DNA from: Arthrobotrys musiformis
Lineage: Eukaryota > Ascomycota > Orbiliomycetes > Orbiliales > Orbiliaceae
Assembly (NCBI GenBank): GCA_036971715.1
Contig: JAVHJL010000008.1
Span: forward strand, 124,001 to 188,000
Direction: 5' to 3'
Length of the DNA stretch: 64,000 bases
Every line of letters starts with the position of its first letter. Position 1 is the first letter of the stretch. The notes beneath the pieces are model-generated. The model was not told where the DNA came from. It worked only from the letters and a program-made list of their open reading frames with translations, and made no database searches. The position numbers were made by a program, and so were the translations under genes. This document shows positions 1-12,580 of this stretch, piece after piece.

Positions 1-3000
1 CGATACAGCGTGCGTTGTGTTGGAGGGGGCAATGCTGGTTGTTTACCAAAGCCGTGCTTTCGGAAGCTGGGGCTTGGGATTCTTCGTCCACGCGTAAGCG
101 GTCCGCCATCTAGCTATTTGGTCTTGGGTGGGGCGGTGGGGTAGTTGACTTGGATAACAAAGTTATTATGGGGCAAATTTGTGGAGGTCGGGGTTTTGCA
201 AATTTTTGGGGGCGATAGGTCTGGCCTCAACGAGATATAGGTACCAGGAAATGGAGAGAGACTGAGAGAACGAAAAAATGGAGGGAAAGGGGGGAGGGGA
301 GGGGAGGGGAGAGGCGAGAAAAAAGAAAGGGCCCATCCGCTGCTCCCATCCAGGTCAACTCCATCGTATTGATTGGTTTTGTGTAACTTTGTACTCGTAG
401 ATGCTCTGGTTTGCCTGTGCAAACATGCTGCTTCCCGTGGTATGCTAAGAGCCCAAGCAGCGAGGCATCTTCCATTTGTGTCAGTACCGGCTCCCTCGCC
501 CCAAGTACATACAAAGCGAACTCGCGAGGTATTCTCGAAGATGGGAGTCTAGTTTGATGGGAAAGGGAGTCCAGGAAAACGAGAACAGAGATAAAGGGTA
601 TCAGCACGGAAATAGCTTTTGATTATATATACAGAAATACATCGATCTCCTGAAATGAGTCCCTCTTGAGTTGGTGGTCTTGGGGGGTACTATCACCACC
701 ATCCATCAACGCCTCGCGGCGGTTTTTCCAAAAGTGCAAAATGGATTATTATGTGCAAGGCAGAGCATGACCAAGCACACCCGCCCGCACAGCCCCGATG
801 AGCAAACAAATTGCGGGCCTAATCCTTGCGCAGTCTGGGTGTAAGTCCAATTCGAGCTCACAATGTTGCGATAGCCTCACTGGATGTGATGCCCTTCTGA
901 GATCTCGAGACTGGAGGCTAATTCTCCAAAATACGGTGCGGACATACCATGGTACCAGACTAGATTTCCAATCCATATCTGTGATGTCCTATGAATCGTG
1001 GAGTTTATAGATATAGTATCCACAAACATCTATAAACTGATATCATGATGGAACCCTCCCCCAAGGGGGGGGGGATTAAAAATTGAAACAGAAATTTCGA
1101 AACCCTGGGGGTGCGAAAAAGTCCTTCTGTACCACTATGGCGTGCGGGCCTTTACAGCATTAATACGAGGAAGGCTGAGAACTCGTTTTCTTAGGCAAAC
1201 CGCAAAAGTGAGCAGCCTTGAAGCCATTTGCTCGATGGATGATGCATATGGGCGGACATCTTCAGTCACATCGACTATTCTTCAATACCACCATCCGAAT
1301 ACACTATGGCACCCGATCAAATCTGCCTACTTCAAATTGTGTTATTCGTGATATATCGATAGACACCGTATGGCCTTGCTTGAAGGGATATATATACATA
1401 TCTTCCGAAAACTCGAGTAGGTTCGAATTCGGCACAATCTGGAATCAGTGACCTTGATATGGTGAGTCATTCCACGTCAACGCGTTGGCAAATTTCAAGA
1501 TAGTCTATCCAATCTGACTAACTCACCCTCGATTTTGTGGTTTGGACGTCCTCGATACCTTCACGTCTGGTCGACCTCGAATCTTGTCTCGTAAACCAGA
1601 GCTGGCCGAAGTATTCCCTTTCTCGAAGGCGAACGTCTCCAAATCGACAACATCAAAAATGTGTTGTCCAAACACCCGTCGGTCGCTGTCGTGGACTGTG
1701 TTGCGGGCTTGAACTCAATCACCCCACGGCGGATCTCACACCGCATCCGGAACCAGCAGACTTATATGGTCATGGGGGCGTTGCTAGTCGGATATTGACG
1801 CCATATCCGTGGAGCACTCCGTATTTCGACAGGTGTCTGTGCTGATTCCCTTGAGCCATTCCAGGGCCCGCCACGGTCGGCAAACGCAAGGGTCCCGGTC
1901 TATACCCCAGGCACATAATTATATCATAGAACTAAACGTCTCCGAGCATCGGGAGAGGAGGTTATGGCTGGTGGTGGTGGCCGGTGGTGGCCAGTGGGGG
2001 GTGCGTCGGCTGTAGGCTTTATGCCTCGACCTTTCTAGAATTCTCATCCCTCATGGTCGACTCGGTCCGGCCCTTTGGCGGCCTCCCGGCCGTTGATATT
2101 TAGTTACTCTGTAGTCGTCGTTAACTCCCCTAGCGTAATATCTCGTGGGCGGCGGTGGGGACACCGACAGGGTCTAAACGTGTTCTCGAACAGCGAAGGT
2201 AGCAGCAGTGGGGTCCGGACCTTCGAAATGCCCTGTCATACTGGCGCTGCCCGCTAAGATGCACTCTACATAGTATGATATCCTTCGAATCCAATTCTTG
2301 AGGGGACACCCGACTGCCTGCTTTAACCGGGACCCGGACGGCCGGGTTTACAGCTCTTGTCTAAGTATCCTCAAAGGCGTATGTACATACATACATGCAT
2401 ACTAGATAACTACTGCAGCACCAGGGCACCCATATCGATAGTGCATATGCATCAACTACTGCTAACTAGCCACGGTGCAGTGCGCCCGTCAGCGGCAATC
2501 GACCGGAACCGAATTGACCTCGAATCAAAAAGTTAAACAGGTACTAGGCCGCTCCATCTTTATACGATCTTCAACAGCCCTGAGCTTGGACCCCGAATTA
2601 AGCTCTTTCGCCGCCCCCAGTTTGCTCTTTATAGTTACAAATAGTAGCTAGGTAATGTAGCAAGACTACTGCCATTCGAGGGCCCCCGCAATTTGGGTAT
2701 TGAGTGCAAGTCGCGGCTTCTGCATACAGCCGCCAAAGCCTCGCCCCGCACCCCTTCGATATATATAATTCCTTACTACTTGGATCCCCCAGCGTCCGGT
2801 GTAATTCACCTACTACGCCCACAGCGCCGCGGTTCGAGGTTTCCTTGCCGTGTCATCCCCCACGAGGCTTTCCCAAGTATATTGACATATGTAGGCATTC
2901 GTGAGATATCTTCGCCTCTAGCTTCGATGCTTTGCAATCCCTTACAATCTTTGAGAACCCTCATTCACGCGGCCCTTCATTCCCCGGCTCTTGTAAGCTT

Positions 3001-4445
3001 CGTATGCGGACTGGGGTTTAGAGAAGACGGCTGTGGGTAATCGATATAAGGCCTACCAATGCTGTGTAGGGGCTTCTAAACGGAGATCAGCCCGCTACAA
3101 TATATGACATTCTCATTCCATTATTAGTAAACTTCAGATTAACCACAAAATCAATTAGCCAAATATAATTGGACGTTTTTTTTCAATGATAGTAATTAAC
3201 ATCTATACGTCTGGTTTTGCTCACTACGAAACCAAAGGCGAGTCCCCATATCTATACAAAGTATATATAATACCACGGCCCTAAAACTTCAAGCCAGGGA
3301 AACACCAACCTCGGGAGGCCTGAACCGTTTATTAATATTAGGAAGTACTCAATCGCTAACAGAGTTTTTGTTGCCTCTGTGTCCTATCGATACTCTACTC
3401 TATTCTTTTTTGTATTTTACTTCTTGTCCTTTTTAATTTTTCTCAGTAGAGAAATGAGTAACGGGGAAAGAAGGTAGGCAGCGGTGCAGCTGGAGGCCAG
3501 GGCCCCATAGGGTGTTTCGGTTTTCGGTGGGCTGGCCGTTGTTCAACTGGCACAGAGTTTTCCTCTGGGCATTAAATTCTGTTCAAGGGAAAGATCTTTG
3601 AATCAGTGATACCATACAGCAGCCAATCGTTCGCATCGCATACGTATACCTAGGTCTAGTACATGAAGTACTAAAGCCACCAATACTTTATATAAATTAG
3701 CAGTATTCCAATTACATTTTTCTATATAGGCCGGATTGCGACACTGCGGGAAAACACTATTTCTTTGAAAAATCACTATACTAGGAATAAGGTGGTATTA
3801 CTGTCGTGCCCATACATGTATGCAAGGTTAGGGGCAGTGCTCCCGCGGTATTTCCACCAAAACATGCCTAGCTGGGCGCAAAATCTAACATGGAAAATCC
3901 CAAATTTCCCACCCAAAATCCTCAGCACCTTCCAACGATCTCAGTTTCAGCTTATATTAAAAATTAGAAATTAGAGATATGTAGATATATATATCAAAAA
4001 CATACTGTTTTATGCAATTTAAATTTCTTTTTCGTTACAATTTGTAAATTCTGGCAATAAAATATCAATATGTTCGCAATGGCTTGGTATTGGTTTGGTT
4101 GTTTGATTTGGTTGGGTTGAAGTGTGACTGGGTGAAGCCTTAAGGTGAACTAAACTATATTTTTGGTGGTGAAGTCTTGCATTCAATGGTAGTTTTGTAC
4201 CGGTCTGGGCTTGGAAAATGGAGCGGGAGGGGCTCATGTTGCAGCTTCCTCCTGCACTGCGGTATTCCCTCGCCCGAAAGCCCGGAGAGCAAGGGACATT
4301 TCCCAGACATCTAACTGCCTGGTAGCGAACATTACGGCCGCATGATCTGACTACTCATACGGCCATCGAGACGCCTTCGTTAAGCTTTCACTCTCGTTCA
4401 AAGCTAACCGTGCTGGAACAGAGCCCACCTGAGAATCTGGCCACA
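1..4445. other. Gene-poor left flank, no supported gene
   Basis: I see no ATG-initiated frame here with a recognisable protein. Short open frames exist but most begin at non-ATG codons, which fungal genes do not normally use. Visible items are a purine-rich strand run near 270-330, a G run near 1064-1073, a tetranucleotide-like catac/tgta patch near 2380-2405, and a possible frameshifted coding relic at 1560-1795 (listed separately). The stretch from about 3100 to 4230 is clearly AT-rich. Confidence 0.5.
1560..1795 (+). pseudogene. Possible frameshifted coding relic
   Basis: Two overlapping plus-strand frames read as protein-like text only if joined by a frame change near position 1625. The first part contains RKPELAEV; the second contains LQIDNIKNVLSKHPSVAVVD and ends in a TGA near 1795. 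There is no ATG and no plausible splice pair at the junction. A frame at 25.9 kb contains a related EPELAE segment with similar surrounding DNA, which suggests a dispersed, decayed sequence. I do not recognise the family; it could also be chance. Confidence 0.25.
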
Positions 4446-5017
4446 CTATAGGCCCGTCTTAAACCCGACCTTTGTATCAATAAGCTTCCTCCCTTCCTCA
4501 TGCTCTTTCCACATCTCATCTGTAAAGCTATCTCTTGCATCTTCCATAGTAATAAAAGGACGAAGCTCCAACGTACAACCCTGGGGGGCGTTGGCGACGG
4601 GACACTTCTTCGCCCACATGAGGGCCTCCTCGTAGTCTTTAACATCAAGGATCCAAAATCCAGCCACGAGTTCATTAACCGGGAACGGACCCGCTTCGAG
4701 CTGTGGGGTACCACCGTTTCCCGGGAAGATAATGCGGGTGGATCTTGAGGAAGCGTGCATGCCTTCATAGTTAACGATTAGATTAGTTCATATATCGATT
4801 ACAATATGTGAGAAGGTTCAATATCATAAACGAGGGGGGCAGGGTGCAGAGGGCCTATCGTATTGATGACGGGGTACATACCATCTCCATAAACGAGAAC
4901 GTTTGCGGCAACTAGTTCCCTCCAGAAGCCGGTCATGGCTTCAATGGCTTCTTGGGGAGGCATCTTGCTGGACTCGCTATCTTCGTCGGCTCGAATGAAT
5001 AAGATGAAGCGAGGCAT
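4446..5017 (-). CDS. YCII-related (DGPF-type) domain protein, two exons
   Basis: Small single-domain protein of about 150 residues of the YCII-related/DGPF superfamily (dimeric alpha-beta barrel fold). The biochemical role of the eukaryotic members is not established. Exon 1 is 5017-4882 and exon 2 is 4762-4446, with a 119-nt intron that has a GTATGT donor, a TTAAC branch-like site and an AAG acceptor. Joining them restores the family text GDGMHASSRSTRI, which corresponds to the conserved G-x-G-L-x-P-S-S-x-x-x-R-V segment. It is followed by EAGPFPVNELVAGFWILDV, the GPF-x-E-x-K-E-L-I-A-G-F core. The N-terminus starts with M-P-R-F-I-L-F-I-R-A, typical of the family. The start is the only ATG giving this strand. 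Probably a cytosolic stand-alone gene; the neighbours give no hint of a pathway. Confidence 0.87.
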
Positions 5018-5984
5018 TCTTGATCTGAGATCGAAATTTGTATAAGTGGGCGTGCTATTAATGTTGAATACTCAGAAGAGTATCCTAGGCTTATCCCCTC
5101 GGATGCAAATTTTGCGCTAAATTAAAGGATTAGGCTCGATGAGAGTGCTATCTTGTGAAGTAGGCAAGCTCAGCTAAGAGCGGAGAATTGGAAGGTGGTA
5201 TTGAGCTGCAATTTATAGACTTGGATTTACTCTCTCTTAAGCTTCCCACACAAATCTCTCCTGGCTATAAGATCAAGACAGTCGGGCCCGTCCTTCCCCT
5301 CCTCGCGTGCTCACGGGACTTCCCTTCATCGATGAGGTCGAGCTAAGGTTTGGTGGGCCGTTGCCCCACATTCCGCTGCGTAACGTTAGACAGCATCGTA
5401 GGGCCATTCCAAGTGCGGTAAAGAGCAGCATGTGAGTCAGATATCCCCTAGGCTAGTCAGAAATTTACTTTTGACAGTGCTGGTTTCTGTGGTCTAATTG
5501 GAGGCCAGGACGGTTCAATCGGGGTTTATGTTACACCGATTCTAGGCTTTTGTCAATCGACGATTGGGTCTTCCGCCCGTGTCGATCCTTGGATCCTTGA
5601 GGCCGCCCATGACGCAAGGTGTAATCAACCTGGGAGCGATTTGCTGATGTTGCATCTTGAGGAGAATTTAGTGTTTGCTGATGTCCCTGCCTACGTCTCG
5701 ACGTTCTCTGCGACCTAACTGGCGGAGCATACACTAAAGAAGCAATCGAAGCGCCGTATATTGTACAATTATTCCCGCCTATGATAACGGCTAAGCCGTC
5801 CCGCGAACGCTTCGCCTATGGAGGGGATTCATGGCCCCGCTTCAACGCGATCTCGACGGCGGCCGAAAAGCCGCTGTAGCGCCAACCTCGGAAGCTTTCC
5901 CACAAAGCCTGGATGCTCCTGTCTTAGGCCGTTGTTCCAACTGGATTCCAGCCTGCGATAGAGCCAATTTAACGTCTTGTCCTT
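5018..5984. other. Intergenic, no gene seen
   Basis: This contains the upstream region of the minus-strand YCII gene and the 3' flank of the WBP11-type gene. The open frames at 5531-5734 (minus) and 5831-6025 (plus) are short. The second overlaps the end of the WBP11-type coding region antisense. Nothing else is supported. Confidence 0.5.
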
Positions 5985-6800
5985 TTACTCGTCATCGATG
6001 TTCAAGTCTTCGGCATCCCTTTTGATCTTCTCGATGGCATCAACCACCTTCTTCTGTCTTTGAACGGCAGCGGGCATAAATACAGCCGCTTCCTTTCTCA
6101 AATCTCTCATTACCGGAGCTGAGGAGTATGTAGTAACCACCGGTTGAGGAGCCTTTGGCGGCCCTGTTTCCGCCCCGGCGACACCTGGCTTTGATGGGAG
6201 CCCCATAAGATGTGCCGGAAGCGGCTCAGCATCCTTCCTCCCAATTTGTAATTGTTTCAACGGAGGCGGACCGGTCGGTAATGGTATTTCGGCAACTGAA
6301 GAGGCAGTAGATGAATCTGGACGTTGGGTTATTCCAAAAATGTTAGTAGAGACCCTTGAGCGAGAATCAGAAGAGACAGTCCTACCAGAATCACCTCCAT
6401 CATCACCAGCCCTGCCATCACGCCTCTGTCTCCCATCAAAGCCTCCCCTACTGCTTCCCCGACCTCTAAAACCTCCTCTCCCTCGGTCGGCTTTTCCTCT
6501 GTCCCCCCGCTGGCCTCGTTCCTGCTCTTGAGGTACCCCGAGAGCCTCCCTAGCCTTCTTCACGGCCTTAACATCTCTCTCCAACTCCTCCAGCGTCTTC
6601 TTTTCATGCGTAGATAACGCCAACCCCTTCGTTTCCTTGTCCTTTAACTCATCGATCTGTCGCTGTAGACGGTCCGGATTGCGACGCGCAAGTTTCTCCT
6701 GTCGTTGCTGCTGTCGCTGCCCCCGGGACTTCGCGAGCGCTTTCGCCTTCTCGGACTTCAGATGAGCCGCAGCGGGGTTTATCGAGCGTTCCTTCGGCAT
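5985..6800 (-). CDS. WBP11-domain splicing factor-like protein
   Basis: The 271-residue protein starts with MPKERSINPAAAHLKSEKAK and continues with EKLARRNPDRLQRQIDELK. This is the Wbp11 (Npw38-binding) N-terminal domain that defines this family. Family members are nuclear and take part in pre-mRNA splicing by binding WW-domain partners. After the domain (residues 1 to about 60) comes a charged helical stretch, then an RG/GR-rich block (about residues 95-140) typical of RNA-associated proteins. A proline-rich patch with LPTGPPPLKQL (about residues 170-185) could serve WW binding. The C-terminal part is a charged helix ending NIDDE. It is shorter than the animal protein but normal for a fungal homologue, and the frame is single-exon. 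Confidence 0.9.
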   Translation of the reverse strand: MPKERSINPAAAHLKSEKAKALAKSRGQRQQQRQEKLARRNPDRLQRQIDELKDKETKGLALSTHEKKTLEELERDVKAVKKAREALGVPQEQERGQRGDRGKADRGRGGFRGRGSSRGGFDGRQRRDGRAGDDGGDSGRTVSSDSRSRVSTNIFGITQRPDSSTASSVAEIPLPTGPPPLKQLQIGRKDAEPLPAHLMGLPSKPGVAGAETGPPKAPQPVVTTYSSAPVMRDLRKEAAVFMPAAVQRQKKVVDAIEKIKRDAEDLNIDDE

Positions 6801-9800
6801 CTGTAGACACGCTGGTGATGGTTCGGTTGAGCGAGCGATGGCCGATGAAGCTGGTGACGCGATCGTGAAAGTCTCCAGGAACGTGATGTGTCGATCACTG
6901 CTAGATTAGACAATACGACACAACACCTTTTACACAACGCAATATTTCTCATCCAGCACTCCATTCAAAGCTCTAGCCAAACTTATCTCGTCAACCAAAT
7001 TCTGCCGCGGATGGCCCAAGTGGCGATCCAGCGTCATATAGTTATTTTGGAGTGTCAGTATATTAGCCTAGGGTACATCTATACGTCGAGATTTCGAGAG
7101 CACGTTCTCAACGTGGAGCGAAGCTTCGGAGCTCGAATTTGAAGTTCACGGGCTTTTGCATAGCTGCTTTATTAAAAACAACTGGCGACCAGTGCAACAT
7201 TGATATCCATCATAGAAGGGTTCTCCACATAAAGGAACATCATAACACAGCCGGCTAGCCAATCCCTAGGTGCTCGCATAAGCCTAGGTGCTGGGCCAGT
7301 CCTGCACTCGAGTTCGAGGCTTCGAGGCGGTGATGCCCATTGTAACGTGTCAACAAGACCGTTGAGCCTCAGTTGTCTCGGTTTGACGCCACAGATCCTC
7401 CTGTCGATTTGTGGTTGCAACTATTGACAAAGCCCAAACTTAGTGACTGAGATTAAGTTTCTCTCTCAGACGGAGATGGATCATGCATACCTGTGTAACA
7501 CCACTAATCTCAAGGGCACCCTAAAAGCGGGAGCTCTGCGCCCTCCTCTCGGATATACTATCCCAACTCTCGTGGCCCTACCTACATACGACTGTTTCGT
7601 TCTAGAATTCTCCGCATATTCCGAAATTTTCTGTGTGACGGGCCCTGCAGAGGAAATGTCGGAGGCAAATAGGCTCAGAACGAGCTACGGTATACATTTC
7701 CGAGTATTGAACCATCCGCTCCAAATAAGTCCGCCGGCTAGCGCTTCGCCTAGCCTGATGTCAATACTATTGCTGAAAACCTTTTCACCTCCGGAATTTT
7801 CATGAGAGCCACATGTTTAAGGCCAAGATGTTGGGGTAACCTGCGCCGAGAAAAACTTCAACAGATGGGAGGAGCAATATCCATGATCGCGATCATGAGC
7901 GCCGCCTTGAGATTGATGATTCTTCCCTGCCTTTCGGGACACTACGTTATTCGAGCCAGGTGCTCCTGGTTGTCGGTGTGTCCGGACGCCTGGTCTCTCT
8001 GTTTTTTTTAATTCTTCCCCCTTGCTCGGGCAGAAACCCGGGATTAATGAAGAATAGATCCAATAACCTGGGTTCAAATCGGTTACACGCGCATACGTAG
8101 ACAAGAAAAAACTTTATGGGCCTACAAATGGGATTCGAGATTGAGGGACCGGCCCTCGATGGGACGTTGGCCAACTGCCAAAGTTCGCTTACCCCAGACT
8201 TTTTCAGCTAGTGAATCCATTATCTAAGCTCCTTACATGTGAATTCAATTTTTGTATGAGATTTTTTTCTTTTCTTTCTTTCTCAGCATGCCCTTGTTGG
8301 GCTAAAAATATTTTTTTTATTTGCTCCACTAGGTTTTTTTCCCTCTTACGGTCCTTCAGCCGATTGCGATCGATCGTGTCGCCAAAAATATAATTGCAAC
8401 ATGGTATCACCTTCCTCAACAACACCCACGTGCTGAAAAATATGGTGCATAAATTTTTGAAAGGATCCGGGGAATTCATGGCCAAGGCGCAATGGCAGAG
8501 GGTGCGGCTTGGTGACTTACGTACCGATTTATATCCTCAACTTACCATCCCAGTCGGCACCCGGCCCTGTAAATGGGTTCTTCCAGCTGTGCTGGGGTTA
8601 TCGGTTACACAGATGCCTGGCCCAGACTGGACGACAGTGTCATTTCGGTATCTAGCCAATACCATAGTTGCGATCTTAGTCATCGGCTTCTCGGGGTATT
8701 AGCATGTGTATACTTTCAAGAAGCGCCGTCTCACGATAATGTCTTGAAATTACGACGTCGGTAGCAGATGCTACTCGGTTGCCTGCTATATATTCCCAGG
8801 GGAATATTAATAAAAAGGTTTAACAGCATCAAGGGAAAGTAGACTGAAGCCGAGAATTTTGTCATTATAGTTATGGAACAGAGCTCCTGAAAATTAACCC
8901 TCGGCTTCATACTAGTACACTAGTATTGATGCGAGCGGAATTTTTATCATTGTCGCTGGAAAGTACCACGTGGAGACGGGACGGCAGCCACGGATCGGAA
9001 TAAAGTAGACCACCGGCCTGGTGGAGCTCTGGTGCGTCAACGTGAATATGATGAAACCATGCAGATACCGTCGTGGGCTAGTGGGCTTCGATGACATGAT
9101 CCGTGCGTCGATGGTCTCAAAAGCGCCTCGATCTCCTTGCTCATCAGCGGTACCTAAACGGGTGCCTAGAGAAATGCCTTCGAGATATGATATCACCTAG
9201 TCTACTTCACTGGTGTTCATGTCCAAGTACTCTACCAGGCGAGGCGATCTACTGAATATATATGAAGTAACTATAACCGAATGTATACCACAGGGACATG
9301 AAGCCCAGAATCAAGGGGAAGAGCCTACCTGGCTAGCTAGGGCTGAGCCCATTTCGAGCTCTCGGGGCGTTTGCATTTAGAAATCACAAATTATTGTTTT
9401 ACAAAGGTAACACTGCAATCTGTAGAAACTCCCGTAGCGAGCCCGAAATAAGCCAAATGATTGTCTCTGAAACCCTGCGGTTAATCAATAAATGCCGTCA
9501 ATGCATATTCTCCGAGAGTCGCCTACGTGCATAACTAGCTAAAGATAACATCGCGCACGCGGGGGATTGTAAGTCACTTGTATCTCACTTTTTTCGCCCA
9601 GTGGCGCCTATTAGGTATCTGTACCGCAAGGCCTTTCCCGCTATGAGATCATGAGGCCTTCCAGACATGGGTTGGGACCAACTTCATCAAAGTGATCGGC
9701 ACCACAAGCTGGCATCGTCTACCTCCAAGATTGCAAGATTTTTTTTTGGATTCGAATGTACTATTGGCTTGTTTCTCGCTTACCCATGTATGGGGATGAC

Positions 9801-11134
9801 AATAGACAAGCTAGAAGAGCATGAAGCTAAGCTGGCATCCCTACATCATGAGATACTGACATGTGGAATGTTGAAAAACGATGGAACATAGTTTCCCAGC
9901 CGGTCTCCGACGTCAGGGTGTATCCTTTAATTATTTTCCTTGTCAAAATTTCTTTTCCTTTGTGGTTCTTTTCCTTTCTGAGACGGCCGGGACCAATCCC
10001 ATGAGCAGAATTACGAATCCCCTAATATGAAAAAAAAAAAAAAGAATCAAGAACAATAAAACTGTGGCTGAAATCAACGATCACACTAAAGCATTCCCGC
10101 ATTCCTGATAGAGCTTCATCTCTGAAAAACATCCAGCTGCCGTTTTAGTGTTGCTAACGACGTTGTACTATGTATAGGGAACAGGGGAGCCGGAGGACCC
10201 ACGCCAAGCGGTTAAACGAGGGACTAGAATATCTTGGAATGGGAGATCCGAGACCATAATTTCTCGCATTCCTCCACAAGCAGAGGCTAAAACTGCTTGA
10301 TACGACTGGACCCGAAAAGGTATCGGCGCAAAATAGGTATCAGTGAGAGAAATGACTGGGGAATAAAGTTAGGGTTACTGTAACACAGCCTCACGTCAAC
10401 TGCTGCGGGTGTGTTTAGATCCGAAATGTTTTTCGATATTACAAGGGCTGAGACATCTCGAAGTACTGCGACACCGACCCCTCGATGCCGGGCGGCGCCG
10501 AGGGACCTCAAGAAATCCCCAAGCAAGGAAAAAAACTTCGTCAAGATCTTGGGGTGGTATCAAGGCCATCTTGGATCCGAGGGGAAGCGCAAACCACTTC
10601 TTCGGAACTCTTAGGTTCGCCGGGGGAGCTCTGAACATCAAAACGATACCGTTACCTACATTTACCCAAGAAAATTCTTGATCACGGAAAGAAAAAAAAC
10701 TTCAATGCACGAGGTTGTAGTAATATCCCGGAAAACTTCACTCGAGGTCTCTGATATCGAGCAAGGGCATAAAAATAAGAGCATGGAAAATTAAAAATAA
10801 TAGAATCCCTGGCATCAACCGTCCAGAGTGCATTCATTAGAAACAAATTTTCTTCCAATCGTAATACAATGACAAGTTTAAATTTTTTGGAGATCCGTGA
10901 TTGGCCAGTACGGTCTTTAGTAACGTTCGGGGAAAGCTGTGGTTCTCGAACATCCAGGGGTTTCATCCGGGACGCCACAAATTGCAAATCTACGCCTTCC
11001 CAAAACAAATGATTCAACAGATGAAGCCACGAGGACCGGATCAGTTTGCGGATAACCGAGACGTCAGAAAGGAAAGCAGTACCGACTTAAGGTTCGCATG
11101 AAGAGAAAGAACGCCCGTTAATTTAGCAGACGAA
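6801..11134. other. Long intergenic region without a supported gene
   Basis: About 4.3 kb between the WBP11-type gene and the relic at 11.1 kb. Candidate frames (7443-7805 plus, 8204-8485 minus, 9667-9891 plus, 10411-10614 plus) are short. They lack recognisable domains, begin at non-ATG codons or lie in T/A-rich DNA. There is an A13 run near 10027-10043. The minus-strand frame at 8204-8479 reads as a charged Lys/Arg/Glu-rich peptide, but it derives from a pyrimidine-rich tract near 8262-8345 and I do not call it. Confidence 0.45.
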
Positions 11135-11139
11135 ATGCC

Positions 11140-11796
11140 ATGGACATTGCCCAGTCGCTATCGGAGACTTTTGTTTATGCGCCACCACCACCGAAGCCGA
11201 CAAGGCCTTGGGCGAGCAAAAATGTGTTGGAATTGTTGCTGTTCGGGGCGCATATCCGGAAACGTAGTGCGGCACCAACAGCTGCCGGTTTGGGGGAAGG
11301 GGCTACTTCCACATCTCAACTGATACGCCGCCGACAGGCTAAGGGCCCCTTTCGCCCACCAAGCCCAAGCTGATCAAGGAAGACTTCATCCATCCACGGT
11401 TTCGAACCCTGCGAAGACAAAGAGAGTGGATCTGCGGCCCTCGCTTGTGATGTGACAAGCGGCCGTCAGCAGTCATGTCAGGAACCGCCCAGAATCTCTT
11501 GCATCCCCAGAGACACATGTGCGCACCTGGGAGGGGTGCGGCTTGCATGAGGAGGCGGGTGGGAAACACTTCAGCCTATCGTTCCATCAATGGACTGTCA
11601 TGTACCTGCTTCGACCTCCTGCCTCCCTCAGATCACTCTCTTTTGCGCCCTATCGATTACTGAGTTACCAGAACCAGAACAATGTGCTCAAAGAGTCCCC
11701 GACAATTGGCGTGGAAATGAAACGCAATCCACTGCGTTCAAGCGTACAAGCAGAATTGGCAGTCCCGTAATCTCGGGTTCTAGCTTCTGTCGGTAA
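11140..11796 (+). pseudogene. Interrupted ORF upstream of a poly-A tract
   Basis: From an ATG at 11140 one frame stays open to a TAA at 11794-11796 except for two in-frame TGA codons, at 11371 and 11548. Each TGA could arise from CGA by a single C-to-T change, the kind of damage left by repeat-induced point mutation or deamination. The would-be product has about 217 sense codons. It begins with M-D-I-A-Q-S-L and includes a proline run (residues 14-17) and basic patches; I recognise no domain. Thirty bases after the stop a pure 30-A run begins. Together these suggest a decayed retroposed or retroelement 3' end, though a coincidental frame remains possible. Confidence 0.3.
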
Positions 11797-11825
11797 GCTT
11801 TGTTATCAGCTAATAGTACTGCCTT

Positions 11826-11826
<1 letters not shown>

Positions 11827-11856
<30 letters not shown>
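11827..11856 (+). repeat. Poly-A tract (30 A)
   Basis: Uninterrupted run of 30 A residues followed by purine-rich A/G sequence to about 11905. It lies just past the stop of the interrupted frame above, the position expected for the 3' end of a poly-A retroelement or processed copy. No clear target-site duplication could be identified by eye. Confidence 0.9.
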
Positions 11857-11858
<2 letters not shown>

Positions 11859-12228
11859 AAAAAGGAAAAAGTACGAGAAAAAGAAAGAAAGAAACAAAGA
11901 AGCTATCACAGGGCCTCATGGCCTGACTGAGCTGCGGTGCACCCCGCAAGGGCCCCCGTCTGCAGAGAAGGCTTACTAGAAGCTAAACAAGCACCCTAGT
12001 CGCCGTGACAGGGGTTCGGATACTTTCCTTTTTAGCAGGTTCTACTTACGGATATCGTGCTGTGCGTCATGACAGCAGTATGATGCTGCAGCTAGTGAAG
12101 CTGAGATGCTCTGGGGTAATCTCCAAGCTGTCAGGGACCGTACGAGCCACGCGCAGAATCTTCTCTAGCATGATGGTCAATGTTTCGGTATTCCCTATTG
12201 CGAACAAAAGAGGTCTGTAGTGCTTCAA

Positions 12229-12580
12229 GATCTATAAAGACGCACTTCCTCCCCGCTGTTGAATCGAATCCTCACTATCATCATCACACTTCAACAAGCC
12301 TCAGTACCATCTCCACAAAACAATCTATTCAATCGCTTTTCGGATTATATATTCACGCATAAAAAGAGTCGTAGACGACTTCTCTCATTTCAAAAACCTT
12401 CATCTTTCTTTTTTATTTCCTCGATACAATCGCTAAAGCCTCACTTTCGGGCAACAAAAGTTTCCAATTTCGACATATCAATCGTTTTCACAAACATTCA
12501 ATATCGTTACTTCTTGCTCAAATCCTCAAATATTAATTGAACGACAATATTTCTTCGCATTTTTCTTAAGAGCTAACGCA
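12229..12580 (+). promoter_or_regulatory. Tyrosinase core promoter and leader
   Basis: A TATA-like TCTATAAAG sits at 12231-12239. It is followed by a long C/T-rich leader with repeated CTTC/CATC motifs and no in-frame ATG before the start codon at 12581. This arrangement is common in highly expressed fungal genes. The transcription start itself is not determined. Confidence 0.5.

Noticed and set aside
8204..8479. Lys/Glu-rich 91-codon minus-strand frame from ATG
   Set aside because: It derives from a pyrimidine-rich tract of the opposite strand, and no domain or splice context supports a gene.
11384..11410. tRNA-like T-loop (GGGTTCGAAACC on the minus strand)
   Set aside because: The T stem has a mismatch and no acceptor stem or anticodon arm could be fitted. 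A similar GGTTCAAAT at 8068 also fails.
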